Position numbers and translations under genes: made by a program
Assembly: GCA_023701135.1 (NCBI GenBank)
Contig: JAMPXP010000010.1
Location: forward strand, 1 to 64,000
DNA: 64,000 bases
Reading direction: 5' to 3'
Source of the DNA: Desulfobacula sp.
Lineage (GTDB): Bacteria; Desulfobacterota; Desulfobacteria; Desulfobacterales; Desulfobacteraceae
The notes under the pieces: model-generated
The model's input: the letters and a program-made list of their open reading frames with translations, nothing else
Databases searched by the model: none
What the model was told of the DNA's origin: nothing
In this document: piece after piece, positions 25,698 to 33,448 of the stretch
Position numbering within the stretch: the first letter of the stretch is position 1
Layout: every line of letters starts with the position of its first letter

Positions 25698-27053
25698 TTA
25701 ATTTCTTCCAAAATCATCTTCCAGCCGTTCAATATCATCTTCACCAAAATAATCGCCGGTCTGAACTTCCGTAAATACCAGGTTTTCCATGCCGTCATTG
25801 TGGATCCGATGAACGGATCTGCGCGGGATATCCACCGATTGTCCGGCCACAACCCTCTTTTCCAAGCCGTCCAGGGTCCATATGCCCTGGCCGCTGACCA
25901 CAAACCAGTGTTCATCCCTGTGCTGATGACGCTGGAGGCTCAAGCGTTTTCCCGGATAAACCACTATTTTTTTATTCTTAAAGGCATTCTCATTGGAAAG
26001 AATCCGGTAAAATCCCCAGGGCCGATGATCTTCACGCTTTGCCAGTTCAAGTATCTCTTCATAAACCTGGATATAGTTTTCAACCATGTGATCAACGGTG
26101 AAATGATCGGAAACGGTTTTCCGGCAAAAGGCCCGGTCAATGCCGTGGATGCGGTCAACGGCCAGGATCGCCTCTTGAATGCCGGAAACCAGAAACCCGT
26201 TCTTCCGGTCTTGGATCAATTCGGGCATGCTGCCCCGGTTAACGGCAATCACCGGGGTGCCGCAGGCCATGGATTCAATGACACTCAGACCAAAAGGCTC
26301 GTCAAAATTGATAGGATGCAGCAAAGCTGCGGCCTTGCCCAGAACATCATTTCTTCTTTCCGGCCCGATGCTCCCCAGATAGGTTACCCGGTCGTCATCG
26401 ATAGCCGGCCGGATATGCTCATTAAAATAGGCCTCATCCTGGATGATCCCGGCCATGACGAGTTTTCGGCCCGAGGCCCGGGCAATCTCGACAGCCTCTT
26501 TGGCGCCCTTATCCGGGTGGAACCGGCCTAAAAACAAAAGAAAATCCTCGGGATAGGGCTGAAAATCAAATTCCCTCAGGTCAATGCCGTGATGGATGGT
26601 CCTGATATAGTCCAGATCCGGGTCCCGGTCGGCGTGGCTGATGGACACATAAAATGTTTTTTTATTGTATTTTCTGAACACCGGCAGAATGTTAGGCGAT
26701 GAAAACCCGTGGATGGTGGTGACCACCGGGGTGTGGGTAAATCCTGTATAGGTCAGGGGCAGAAAATCAAAATGATTGTGAATCATATCGAACTCTTCGG
26801 CATGATCAAATAATTCGGAAATATGAAGGCATTCAAATACCTTTGGAATGATGGTGTGATCTTCTTCATATCCTCTGGCGCAAACGGCATGCAGGACGGC
26901 ATGGGTCAGGGAATCGCCCGTGGCGAACAAGGTGACGTCATGGCCCCGCGCAACCAGGCCTTCCGTTAACAGGGAGGCCACTTTTTCCCAGGGGCCGTAG
27001 TGCACCGGCGGGGTCCGCCAGGCAATGGGTGACAGTATGGCAATACGCATCAT
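25698..27053 (-). CDS. GT4 glycosyltransferase fused to mannose-6-phosphate isomerase-type cupin
   Basis: A 451-residue fusion. Residues 1-335 form a GT4 transferase: APPVHYGPWEKV-like loop (WRTPPVHYGPWE), FLGRFHPDKGAKEAVEIA, and PINFDEPFGLSVIESMACGTPVIA with EX7E. Residues 340-440 form the cupin of bacterial mannose-6-phosphate isomerase/GDP-mannose pyrophosphorylase (RPWGFYRILS, YPGKRLSLQRHQHRDEHWFVVSGQG, VDIPRRSVHRIHN), including the metal-binding QxHxHRxEHW set. The cupin supplies or senses mannose 6-phosphate, which strongly hints that the transferred sugar is mannose. ATGATG follows AAGGA. It lies eight bases after the GT4/glycosidase fusion. Confidence 0.85.
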   Translation of the reverse strand: MMRIAILSPIAWRTPPVHYGPWEKVASLLTEGLVARGHDVTLFATGDSLTHAVLHAVCARGYEEDHTIIPKVFECLHISELFDHAEEFDMIHNHFDFLPLTYTGFTHTPVVTTIHGFSSPNILPVFRKYNKKTFYVSISHADRDPDLDYIRTIHHGIDLREFDFQPYPEDFLLFLGRFHPDKGAKEAVEIARASGRKLVMAGIIQDEAYFNEHIRPAIDDDRVTYLGSIGPERRNDVLGKAAALLHPINFDEPFGLSVIESMACGTPVIAVNRGSMPELIQDRKNGFLVSGIQEAILAVDRIHGIDRAFCRKTVSDHFTVDHMVENYIQVYEEILELAKREDHRPWGFYRILSNENAFKNKKIVVYPGKRLSLQRHQHRDEHWFVVSGQGIWTLDGLEKRVVAGQSVDIPRRSVHRIHNDGMENLVFTEVQTGDYFGEDDIERLEDDFGRN

Positions 27054-27060
27054 CTTTCCT

Positions 27061-29373
27061 TTATTTTAAATCCGTTGACCGGAACGGCGGTTGATTGAAT
27101 ATTTCATCGGCATAGAGCTTCTGCAAGGTCAGCAAAGACAAAAGCCATGCCAGCGTGGACTCTGCGCCCTGATTCTGGTTGATGCCGTCCACCATGAGCC
27201 CGTCCCGGCAACCGCCGGTCTTGGGGTCATAGAGGGGCATATTCAGATCATTATGCCCGAGAAACCAGTTAAAACTCATGACGCTGTTTTCAAACCATTG
27301 CCGGTCCCGGGTAATGTTATAGGCTTCCACACAGGCCTCAACCATGGCTTTGGCTTCAATGGGCTGCTGGTCGAACCGGGCCATTTTTCCCCCTTTTTGA
27401 TACCAGCCGTTGCTGCCGACGGGCGCAAAATGATGATCGTCCGTCTGGATGGCCAGGAGCCATTTCAGGGAGTTGAGACCCATATCCGCCATATCGCTGC
27501 GCTGCATCCGGCTTCCGGACAGGATCAAGGCCTGGGGCAGTTTGGCATTGGCATAATTCAGGGCATCTTCAAGCCAGGGCCAGTCCTTTGTCCCATGATT
27601 TTTGAACTGGACGAATAGCCGGTCCGCCAGGATATCCCTGATCCTTCTGGCATCGCTGTCCCCGGAAAATTTGCCCAGGTAGGCATCCAGACCGATGAGA
27701 GTGAAAGCAACGGCCCGGGGGGCAAAAAAAGATTCCGCAACCCCCAGGGCCTTTTTGAACAAAACGATGCTCACGGCCAAGTGGCTGGGGTTCTCCAGAT
27801 ATGCCACGGCCTTTCCCAGGCACCAGAGCGCCCGGCCATGGGAATCTTCCGACCCGATCTCTTTCACCCATTGCCGTGTATAGTCCATAAAATTGCGAAA
27901 CCGGCCGCTTTCTTCATCAAAGGCATATAAAAGAAACCCAAGATAATGACCGGCCAAGGCATCCAGGCCGAATCCGTTGTCCGGCAGGCATTTTTGCCCC
28001 AGGACGGCCGTCAGCAGGGCTCTTGCATTATCATCGGTGCAGTATCCATAGGCCCTGTCCGGGATGGTATGATTGGCATGCTGGAGGATGCCGGTGTCAT
28101 CGGTCATGGCCTTGAGATGATCCAGCTTGATCTCGGGCAGATCGAAACGGGTGATGGCCTCAATGTCTTCAATATAGGAATACCTGGGCCGCGGATGGCG
28201 GATGCGGTTTTGGCGGACCTCTCTGAAAATCTCCAGATACCGTTGGGAAACCTCTTTCCACAAGGCTTCACGCGTAAAGGTATAGGCTTTTTTGCGCATG
28301 GCGTGGCGTTGGCCGTCATTGTCCAGAAGGGCATTGATTTGTTCCGCCAAGGCTTTTGAATTTTTAAAGGGGACGATTTTCCCCCGGCCTTCAGCCAGCA
28401 TTTCAACGGCATACCAATAGGGGGTTGAAATAATGGCCTTGCCGGTTCCCATGGCATAGGCCAGGGTTCCGGAGGTAATCTGGGCCTCTTCAGGATATGG
28501 GGAAATATAGAGATCGGCAATGCCGAGGAATTCACCCAGTTCCCGTAAGGCCACAAAACTGTTTTGAAAGATGACATGCCGGGTGATCCCCAGTTTGTGA
28601 ACCATCTGCTGGAGCATGATCCGGTAGGACTCCCCCTGAGATTTCAAGACATGGGGATGGGTGCGGCCAAGAATGATATAGACCACATCCGGATGTTTTT
28701 CCAGAACTGCGGGAAGGGCCTGCAAAACGGTTTCAATTCCTTTGTTCGGGGACAGAAGGCCAAAAGTGAGCAATACCTTTTTGCCTTCCACCTCGAATTT
28801 ATCTTTGTTAAAACTGGAATCGATAAAGGGCATGTCCGGTATCCCGTGATGGATAAAGGCGATTTTCTCACGGGGGACCCCGTAAACGTCCTGTAGGAAA
28901 TCTTCAGCCTTATGGCTCATGACCACCAGTTTGTCCGACAGATCACTGAGTTTGCACATGACGTCCCGGTATTCGGGAGTTGGATCTTTTAAAACCGTAT
29001 GCAGGGTCGTCACCACGGGCATGTGAAGGTCACCCAGCAGTTTGAGCAGATGGCTGCCGGCCGACCCTCCGAAAATACCGAATTCATGCTGGAGGCAGAC
29101 GATATTGGCTCCGCTGATATTTAAAAACTGGGATGCAACGCCGTAATCGGCCAATACGTTCTGGTTGATTTCAAAGCGGACTTTTTCCGGGTAGGGATAT
29201 CCTTCCAATCGGTCGTTCATTGCAAGCGTCCAGCAATCGATGTCCGGCGACAGAGACGACAAGCCTTCTACCAGGTCACTGGTAAAGGTTGCAATGCCGC
29301 ATCGCCTGGGCAGATAATTGCCGATGACGGCAATGGATGTGATATCCTCATCATGTTTGAGTTTCGTTGTCAT
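27061..29373 (-). CDS. GT4 glycosyltransferase fused to a six-hairpin glycosidase-like domain
   Basis: A 770-residue fusion. Residues 1-395 are a GT4 transferase (IGNYLPRRCGIATFTSDLVEGL, LLTFGLLSPNKGIETVLQALP, ISPYPEEAQITSGTLAYAMGTGKAIIS). Residues 420-760 resemble an (alpha/alpha)6 glycosidase (MTDDTGILQHANHTIPDRAYGYCTDDNARALL, EDSHGRALWCLG, KDWPWLEDALNYANAKLPQALI, FDQQPIEAKAMVEACV, DGINQNQGAESTLAWLL). The transferase lacks a classical EX7E but keeps the GT-B layout. The C-terminal part may trim or bind the product. It is probably cytosolic and works with the GH130 pair. GAGG precedes the ATG by six bases. Confidence 0.8.
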   Translation of the reverse strand: MTTKLKHDEDITSIAVIGNYLPRRCGIATFTSDLVEGLSSLSPDIDCWTLAMNDRLEGYPYPEKVRFEINQNVLADYGVASQFLNISGANIVCLQHEFGIFGGSAGSHLLKLLGDLHMPVVTTLHTVLKDPTPEYRDVMCKLSDLSDKLVVMSHKAEDFLQDVYGVPREKIAFIHHGIPDMPFIDSSFNKDKFEVEGKKVLLTFGLLSPNKGIETVLQALPAVLEKHPDVVYIILGRTHPHVLKSQGESYRIMLQQMVHKLGITRHVIFQNSFVALRELGEFLGIADLYISPYPEEAQITSGTLAYAMGTGKAIISTPYWYAVEMLAEGRGKIVPFKNSKALAEQINALLDNDGQRHAMRKKAYTFTREALWKEVSQRYLEIFREVRQNRIRHPRPRYSYIEDIEAITRFDLPEIKLDHLKAMTDDTGILQHANHTIPDRAYGYCTDDNARALLTAVLGQKCLPDNGFGLDALAGHYLGFLLYAFDEESGRFRNFMDYTRQWVKEIGSEDSHGRALWCLGKAVAYLENPSHLAVSIVLFKKALGVAESFFAPRAVAFTLIGLDAYLGKFSGDSDARRIRDILADRLFVQFKNHGTKDWPWLEDALNYANAKLPQALILSGSRMQRSDMADMGLNSLKWLLAIQTDDHHFAPVGSNGWYQKGGKMARFDQQPIEAKAMVEACVEAYNITRDRQWFENSVMSFNWFLGHNDLNMPLYDPKTGGCRDGLMVDGINQNQGAESTLAWLLSLLTLQKLYADEIFNQPPFRSTDLK

Positions 29374-29383
29374 AGGCGCCTCT

Positions 29384-29791
29384 TTATTGGACCCTGATTT
29401 CCCTTGGTTCCGCTTCAGGCGTTTTCAGCAGCGTCAGGGTCAGAACGCCGTCATTCAGGACCGCCTCAATATTCCGGGTGTCTACTGCATGGGAAACGGT
29501 GAAGCTTCGCGCATAATTACCGATATTGTATTCCGTATATACGGGGTTTAGTTTTTCATAGGGCGAATAATCAATCCGTCCATCGATCTCAAGTATGTTA
29601 TTCTCTAATTTGATCCGCAGATCTTCTTTTTTGACTCCGGGCAGATCCATCGTGACAATCAGGCTTTCTTTATTTTCCACAATATCGGTCTGCGGAATAA
29701 AAAAACGTCCGGCAACCGTTCGTTCTTCCTTATGTTCTTTCTTTTGCAGGTCCTGGACCTCGGTTTTGGCGGCAATCGTATTTTCAGCCAT
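29384..29791 (-). CDS. Hsp20/alpha-crystallin-family small heat-shock protein
   Basis: The 135-residue chaperone has an alpha-crystallin domain (VENKESLIVTMDLPGVKKEDLRIKLENNILEIDG) and the C-terminal strand ALNDGVLTLTLLKTPEAEPREI. Start 29791 is set by GGAGG six bases upstream; an earlier ATG adds six residues. It is the second of two tandem hsp20 genes; their products are clearly diverged and may form mixed oligomers that hold unfolding proteins. No heat-shock inverted repeat (CIRCE) was seen nearby, in line with control from the distant sigma-54 promoter. Confidence 0.92.
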   Translation of the reverse strand: MAENTIAAKTEVQDLQKKEHKEERTVAGRFFIPQTDIVENKESLIVTMDLPGVKKEDLRIKLENNILEIDGRIDYSPYEKLNPVYTEYNIGNYARSFTVSHAVDTRNIEAVLNDGVLTLTLLKTPEAEPREIRVQ

Positions 29792-29815
29792 GGGTTCCTC
29801 CTTGTTCATGTAAAA

Positions 29816-30235
29816 TCAGTTGATCACAATTTTCTTGGGTTTATCCGCTTCCGCCCTTGGCAGAACCACCGTTAACAACCCATTTTTGAATTCTGCGAGA
29901 ATCCCGCCCCCCTCGATACGAAACGGCAATTTCAAGGAACGGTCAAAATTCAAGCCCTTTCGTTCCAGGCGATGGCAACTGCAATCTTGGCCATACTCAA
30001 TCCTTCTTGTGCCGGCCAGGCGCAGGACATCCTCCCTGACCTCCAGAATCAAATCCTCTTTTTTGACCCCCGGCAGTTCGGCAGCCAGAACCAGGTCCCC
30101 TTCCTTTTCAAACAGATTGATAAACGGATAAACCCCCCGGCCGGTGGTCCCGGCCTCAAAAAAATTGTTATCCCTGGCTTTTTCCACTGCCTTCTGAATG
30201 GCGATATCCAGACCGTTTGATAATCTTCCAAACAT
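29816..30235 (-). CDS. Hsp20/alpha-crystallin-family small heat-shock protein
   Basis: This 139-residue protein carries the crystallin domain (EKEGDLVLAAELPGVKKEDLILEVREDVLRLAG) and a closing EFKNGLLTVVLPRAEADKPKKI with the I-x-I/V-like tail. A DCSCH segment in the middle adds two cysteines unusual for the family. GAGGGAG precedes the ATG at 30235. It lies 24 bases before its tandem partner and behind the 28-residue ORF and the GGDEF gene. ATP-independent holdase activity is expected. Confidence 0.92.
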   Translation of the reverse strand: MFGRLSNGLDIAIQKAVEKARDNNFFEAGTTGRGVYPFINLFEKEGDLVLAAELPGVKKEDLILEVREDVLRLAGTRRIEYGQDCSCHRLERKGLNFDRSLKLPFRIEGGGILAEFKNGLLTVVLPRAEADKPKKIVIN

Positions 30236-30252
30236 ACTCCCTCCTCATAAAA

Positions 30253-30339
30253 TCAACGTTTTTTAAATTCAGCCGTCATTGTCCTCAGTTCCTCGCCCTG
30301 GGCGGTAAGGCATTCCGGTTTTTTTGTATCCTTTAACAT
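30253..30339 (-). CDS. Small hydrophilic ORF (28 aa) between GGDEF and hsp20
   Basis: ATG 30339 overlaps the stop of the GGDEF gene (ATGTTAA arrangement) and the frame runs 28 codons to TGA, ending about 18 bases before hsp20. The peptide is charged (MLKDTKKPECLTAQGEEL ... EFKKR) with one Cys. The overlap suggests translational coupling, but there is no separate ribosome site and no known family, so it may be chance. Confidence 0.35.
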   Translation of the reverse strand: MLKDTKKPECLTAQGEELRTMTAEFKKR

Positions 30340-31382
30340 GCCAGCGCCTCTTTCAGGGAGTTGGACACCACACAATTCCGGCCCCCGGTTTTGGCCTCGT
30401 ATAGGCGATCATCCGCTTTTGAAATCCAGGACATCAAGGTTTTATCCGGATCATCCTGAATGATCCCTTGTTCCACCCCGATGCTGATGGTGACATGAAT
30501 GCCTTCCGGCCGGGCCGTTTCAACCCCTTTCCGGATTTTTTCCGCAATACAGGGCAAAACCGCCGGAAGGATATTGGGAAACAGAATAATAAATTCTTCA
30601 CCACCGAATCTGCCCAGGACATCCGATTTTCGCACATTGTTTTTCAACGATTGCGTCACTCCCCTCAAAACCTTATCTCCTTCGAGATGTCCGTATGTGT
30701 CGTTAATTTTTTTAAAGTGATCGATATCAATCATGAAAATCCCCATGTTCTCTTTTTTCCTTTGCGAGAGATAGGACAATTCCTTGGCAAGGATAAGGAA
30801 TCCCCGCCGGTTCAACAAACCGGTCAATTCATCAATCACGGCAACCTCAGCCAAGGCTTTGTTTCTCAGCCACAGGCTCTGTAATGTTTCTCCCAGAAGC
30901 TCCAGTTCAGGAGTTATATTCCCATATTGGATGAACATTTCTATAAATCGTTTCATATGCCGGTCATAGGTGCCTTTCAGGTCGATATGCGCGGCCAGCG
31001 GTTTTAATGTGTGATAAAGAACCTCATAGGCCGGATGCAGCATAAAATATTCCAGCCGATAGGCCAGAATGAGGGCGTTTTTTATGTTCCGGTCGGCTTC
31101 CCACAGCTTCAGGAGGATTTCTATTTTTTTCATTAACTGTTTCAGCTCTTTTCTTGAGGCCGATGGATTTTCAAAAATATCGGGAAGCAAATTGCTCTGT
31201 GACGTGTTCCGGGCAATATTCCAGAAACCGGCATGAATTTTTTCCTCTTCGGCCATTTCCATCCAGAAGCATTTCAGCTCCTTAATTTTTTCCACCTCGG
31301 ACATCCGGGTATATATCCAGGTCGCCCTTAGATTGATGCCGATGCACAGATCAATGATTTCAGGAATATTCTGATTTTTCAT
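30333..31382 (-). CDS. Ferritin-like domain fused to diguanylate cyclase (GGDEF)
   Basis: The protein has 349 residues. The C-terminal half (about 180-345) is a GGDEF domain with an active-site RFGGEEF and the start LTGLLNRRGF, so cyclic di-GMP synthesis is likely; an RxxD inhibitory site is not evident. The N-terminal 170 residues form a four-helix pattern with EMAEEEKIHAGFW (E..H), LEYFMLHPAYE and DRHMKRFIEMF, resembling rubrerythrin/ferritin-like domains. The first-helix glutamate seems missing, so a full di-iron site is doubtful. The domain could sense iron, oxygen or peroxide. AAGGA precedes the ATG. It lies 48 bases behind the radical SAM gene. Confidence 0.75.
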   Translation of the reverse strand: MKNQNIPEIIDLCIGINLRATWIYTRMSEVEKIKELKCFWMEMAEEEKIHAGFWNIARNTSQSNLLPDIFENPSASRKELKQLMKKIEILLKLWEADRNIKNALILAYRLEYFMLHPAYEVLYHTLKPLAAHIDLKGTYDRHMKRFIEMFIQYGNITPELELLGETLQSLWLRNKALAEVAVIDELTGLLNRRGFLILAKELSYLSQRKKENMGIFMIDIDHFKKINDTYGHLEGDKVLRGVTQSLKNNVRKSDVLGRFGGEEFIILFPNILPAVLPCIAEKIRKGVETARPEGIHVTISIGVEQGIIQDDPDKTLMSWISKADDRLYEAKTGGRNCVVSNSLKEALAC

Positions 31383-31429
31383 AATGATATCCTTTTGTAA
31401 AAAAGCCGGCTGTTAAGACGGGCCTGCAA

Positions 31430-32911
31430 TCAATAAATATATCGCTCGCAGATTTTCCGGTAATGATAGCCGTAGATGGAAAGGGTGACGGCCGTGGATA
31501 CCAGTTTTGGTTTTCGGATCAGGGTCCATAGAATCAGATACCAGTATTGGAACCGCTCTTTTCCGAAAACCCCGAGCCGCAAGGCTGCCCTGAAAAAGGA
31601 AAGAAACCGTTGAAAATCAAGGGGGGCAATGATTTCAGGGGCTTTGAGTTCCCGGAATAAGGTCCTGACCCGACGGTAATAGTTTTTCGGCTGATAGATC
31701 TGTCGCATGATGGATTGATACCCGTTGAACAGATTGTCCATGCCCATCCGGGGGATGATATTGGTGGTGCCGTCCACATTGTCCCCGGTAAAGGATTCAG
31801 CCACCCGGCTCTCCTGTTGAAGCCGGTCAAAGAGCCGGGTGCCCGGAATGGCCTGGAGCATGCCCACCATGGCCGTGACAATACCGCTGGTCTGGATAAA
31901 ATCGATCTGGCGCTGGAAAATGGAAGGTCCATCATTGTCAAACCCGACAATGAACCCACCCATGACCTGCAACCCGGATCGGTGGATGATGCCCACGCTT
32001 TCCAGAAGATCCCTGTTTTTATTCTGGATTTTATGACATTCGCTGAGGCTGACCTCATCCGGTGATTCAATGCCGATAAACACGGAATCAAAGCCGGCCT
32101 TTACCATCATGTCCAGAAGCCCTGGATCATCGGCCAGATTGATGGAGGATTCCGTAAAAAAGACACACCCTTTTTTATCTTTGCGCCAATCGATCAAGGC
32201 CGGAAGCAGATGTTTTTTCAGATACACCTTGTTGCCGATAAAATTATCATCCACAAAAAAGATACTGCCGCGCCAGCCTGCCGCATAAATATGATCCAGT
32301 TCCAGAATGATCCGGGCGGCTTTTTTTAACCGGGGGATATGGCCGAACAGGGCCGTGACATTGCAAAAATCGCAGTTAAAGGGACAGCCCCTGGAAAATT
32401 GAAGGCTCATGGAAGCATACCGCTTCATGTTTAAAAGCCCCCACAGGGGAACCGGGGTGAGATCGGGATCACAGAACCCGGAGGCCCGGTATATTTTTTG
32501 AGCCCGGCCATTGCCCAGATCCGATAAAAATTCAGGCAGGGTCAGTTCCGCCTCATCCAGCACCAGGTGGTCCACGTCCTTGAACGCTTCGGGTTCGGAG
32601 GTAAAAAGGGGCCCGCCGGCCACAACCGTCGCATTCAATGCCTTGCAGCGGTCAATGATCTGCCGGGCCGATGTGCGCTGAATTGTCATGCCGCCGATAA
32701 ACACCAGGTCGGCCCATAGAATATCCTTGTCCTTCAGGCGCTCCACATTTGCATCCACGAGGCGTTTGGTCCATTTTTCCGGCAGCAGGGCCGCCACCGT
32801 GATCAATCCCAGGGGCGGGAAAGCGGCTTTTTTGCCGATAAAACTCAAAGCATAGGTGAAGGACCAGAACGTATCCGGAAATTCAGGATAAATTAATAAT
32901 ATTTTCATCAT
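31430..32911 (-). CDS. B12-binding radical SAM protein with DUF4070-like C-terminus
   Basis: The protein has about 493 residues. The N-terminal B12-binding fold (ILLIYPEFPDTFWSF; GLITVAALLPEKW; WADLVFIGGMTIQ) is followed by the radical SAM core with CPFNCDFCNV (CxxxCxxC) and FVDDNFIGNK, then the helical C-terminus with GTTNIIPRMGMDNLFNGYQ typical of DUF4070. Relatives include HpnR-type C-methyltransferases (hopanoid methylation) and other lipid- or pigment-modifying enzymes. The B12 motif DxHxxG is not evident, as in many relatives. The ATGATG at 32911 is chosen because GGAG precedes it by six bases; it overlaps the ABM gene. The substrate is not predictable. Confidence 0.8.
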   Translation of the reverse strand: MMKILLIYPEFPDTFWSFTYALSFIGKKAAFPPLGLITVAALLPEKWTKRLVDANVERLKDKDILWADLVFIGGMTIQRTSARQIIDRCKALNATVVAGGPLFTSEPEAFKDVDHLVLDEAELTLPEFLSDLGNGRAQKIYRASGFCDPDLTPVPLWGLLNMKRYASMSLQFSRGCPFNCDFCNVTALFGHIPRLKKAARIILELDHIYAAGWRGSIFFVDDNFIGNKVYLKKHLLPALIDWRKDKKGCVFFTESSINLADDPGLLDMMVKAGFDSVFIGIESPDEVSLSECHKIQNKNRDLLESVGIIHRSGLQVMGGFIVGFDNDGPSIFQRQIDFIQTSGIVTAMVGMLQAIPGTRLFDRLQQESRVAESFTGDNVDGTTNIIPRMGMDNLFNGYQSIMRQIYQPKNYYRRVRTLFRELKAPEIIAPLDFQRFLSFFRAALRLGVFGKERFQYWYLILWTLIRKPKLVSTAVTLSIYGYHYRKICERYIY

Positions 32912-33242
32912 AGGGGACTCCTTTGGCCCTGATGGCTTCAATGGCCTCCATGCCCTGGGGATGGGAAATGGTGTAAATCCGGATATTCAAGGGTTCCCGT
33001 AAAAGCGTTTTGATACCCAGAAGAACCCCGAACCGGAGGGAACGGATATGATGGTCCAGATTTTCCCGGGTTTCCCATTCCTCAAGCAGGCAGAAATGGT
33101 TTTTGTCATGGATATCGCAAAAAATGCTATAGTTTTTGCAACCCTTTTCCTTACCCACGGGTTCGATCAGCGAAAGAAGGGTCTGTGTAACCTCCAGATG
33201 TTTATCCGCAAGTGCATTCAGGTTAATTCTGACAACAATCAT
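32883..33242 (-). CDS. ABM-domain (antibiotic biosynthesis monooxygenase-like) protein
   Basis: This small protein of about 119 residues has a ferredoxin-like ABM fold: VVRINLNALADKHLEVTQTLLSLIEPVGKEKGCKNYSIFCDI, then EEWETRENLDHHIRSLRFGVLLG. Such proteins act as quinol or haem monooxygenases, or as small-molecule sensors. ATG 33242 has AAAGG eight bases upstream; a GTG nine bases earlier is possible. It is the first gene of the long operon, about 46 bases after the predicted sigma-54 start, and its 3' end overlaps the radical SAM start. The conserved pairing suggests the two work together. Confidence 0.75.
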   Translation of the reverse strand: MIVVRINLNALADKHLEVTQTLLSLIEPVGKEKGCKNYSIFCDIHDKNHFCLLEEWETRENLDHHIRSLRFGVLLGIKTLLREPLNIRIYTISHPQGMEAIEAIRAKGVPYDENIINLS

Positions 33243-33299
33243 AACGATCACCTTTATAGTCTATGCCTGGCGGTTTGAATAACTTCATGATGAATTAAC

Positions 33300-33315
33300 A
33301 GCAAGCTTCATGCCA
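33300..33315 (-). promoter_or_regulatory. Sigma-54 (-24/-12) promoter of the ABM/glycan operon
   Basis: The minus strand reads TGGCATGAAGCTTGCT, identical over 16 bases to the promoter at 12657-12672, 20.6 kb away. GG at -24 and GC at -12 are intact with proper spacing. The predicted start is near 33288, 46 bases before the first gene. Operator pair 116 bases upstream. Confidence 0.82.
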
Positions 33316-33415
33316 TGGCTTGACTTTGTTTTCGTGTCCTGTCCATCCTCTTGATGTAACCCAGGAATCCGGTGTTACAAACAGAAAAACGAAGGCGAAG
33401 AAATAGGAGGCCGGT

Positions 33416-33446
33416 GGTCACATATGGCCAAAGGCCACATGTGACC
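33416..33446. promoter_or_regulatory. Paired palindromic operator behind the sigma-54 activator gene
   Basis: GGTCACATATGGCC (33416-33429) and GGCCACATGTGACC (33433-33446) are separated by AAA. Together they form a nearly perfect 14-bp inverted repeat as well as two operators. The pair starts two bases after the stop codon of the activator gene, so it could double as its terminator hairpin. It is centred about 116 bases upstream of the -24 box of the ABM operon, the best copy of the motif in the window. Confidence 0.75.
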
Positions 33447-33448
33447 GG

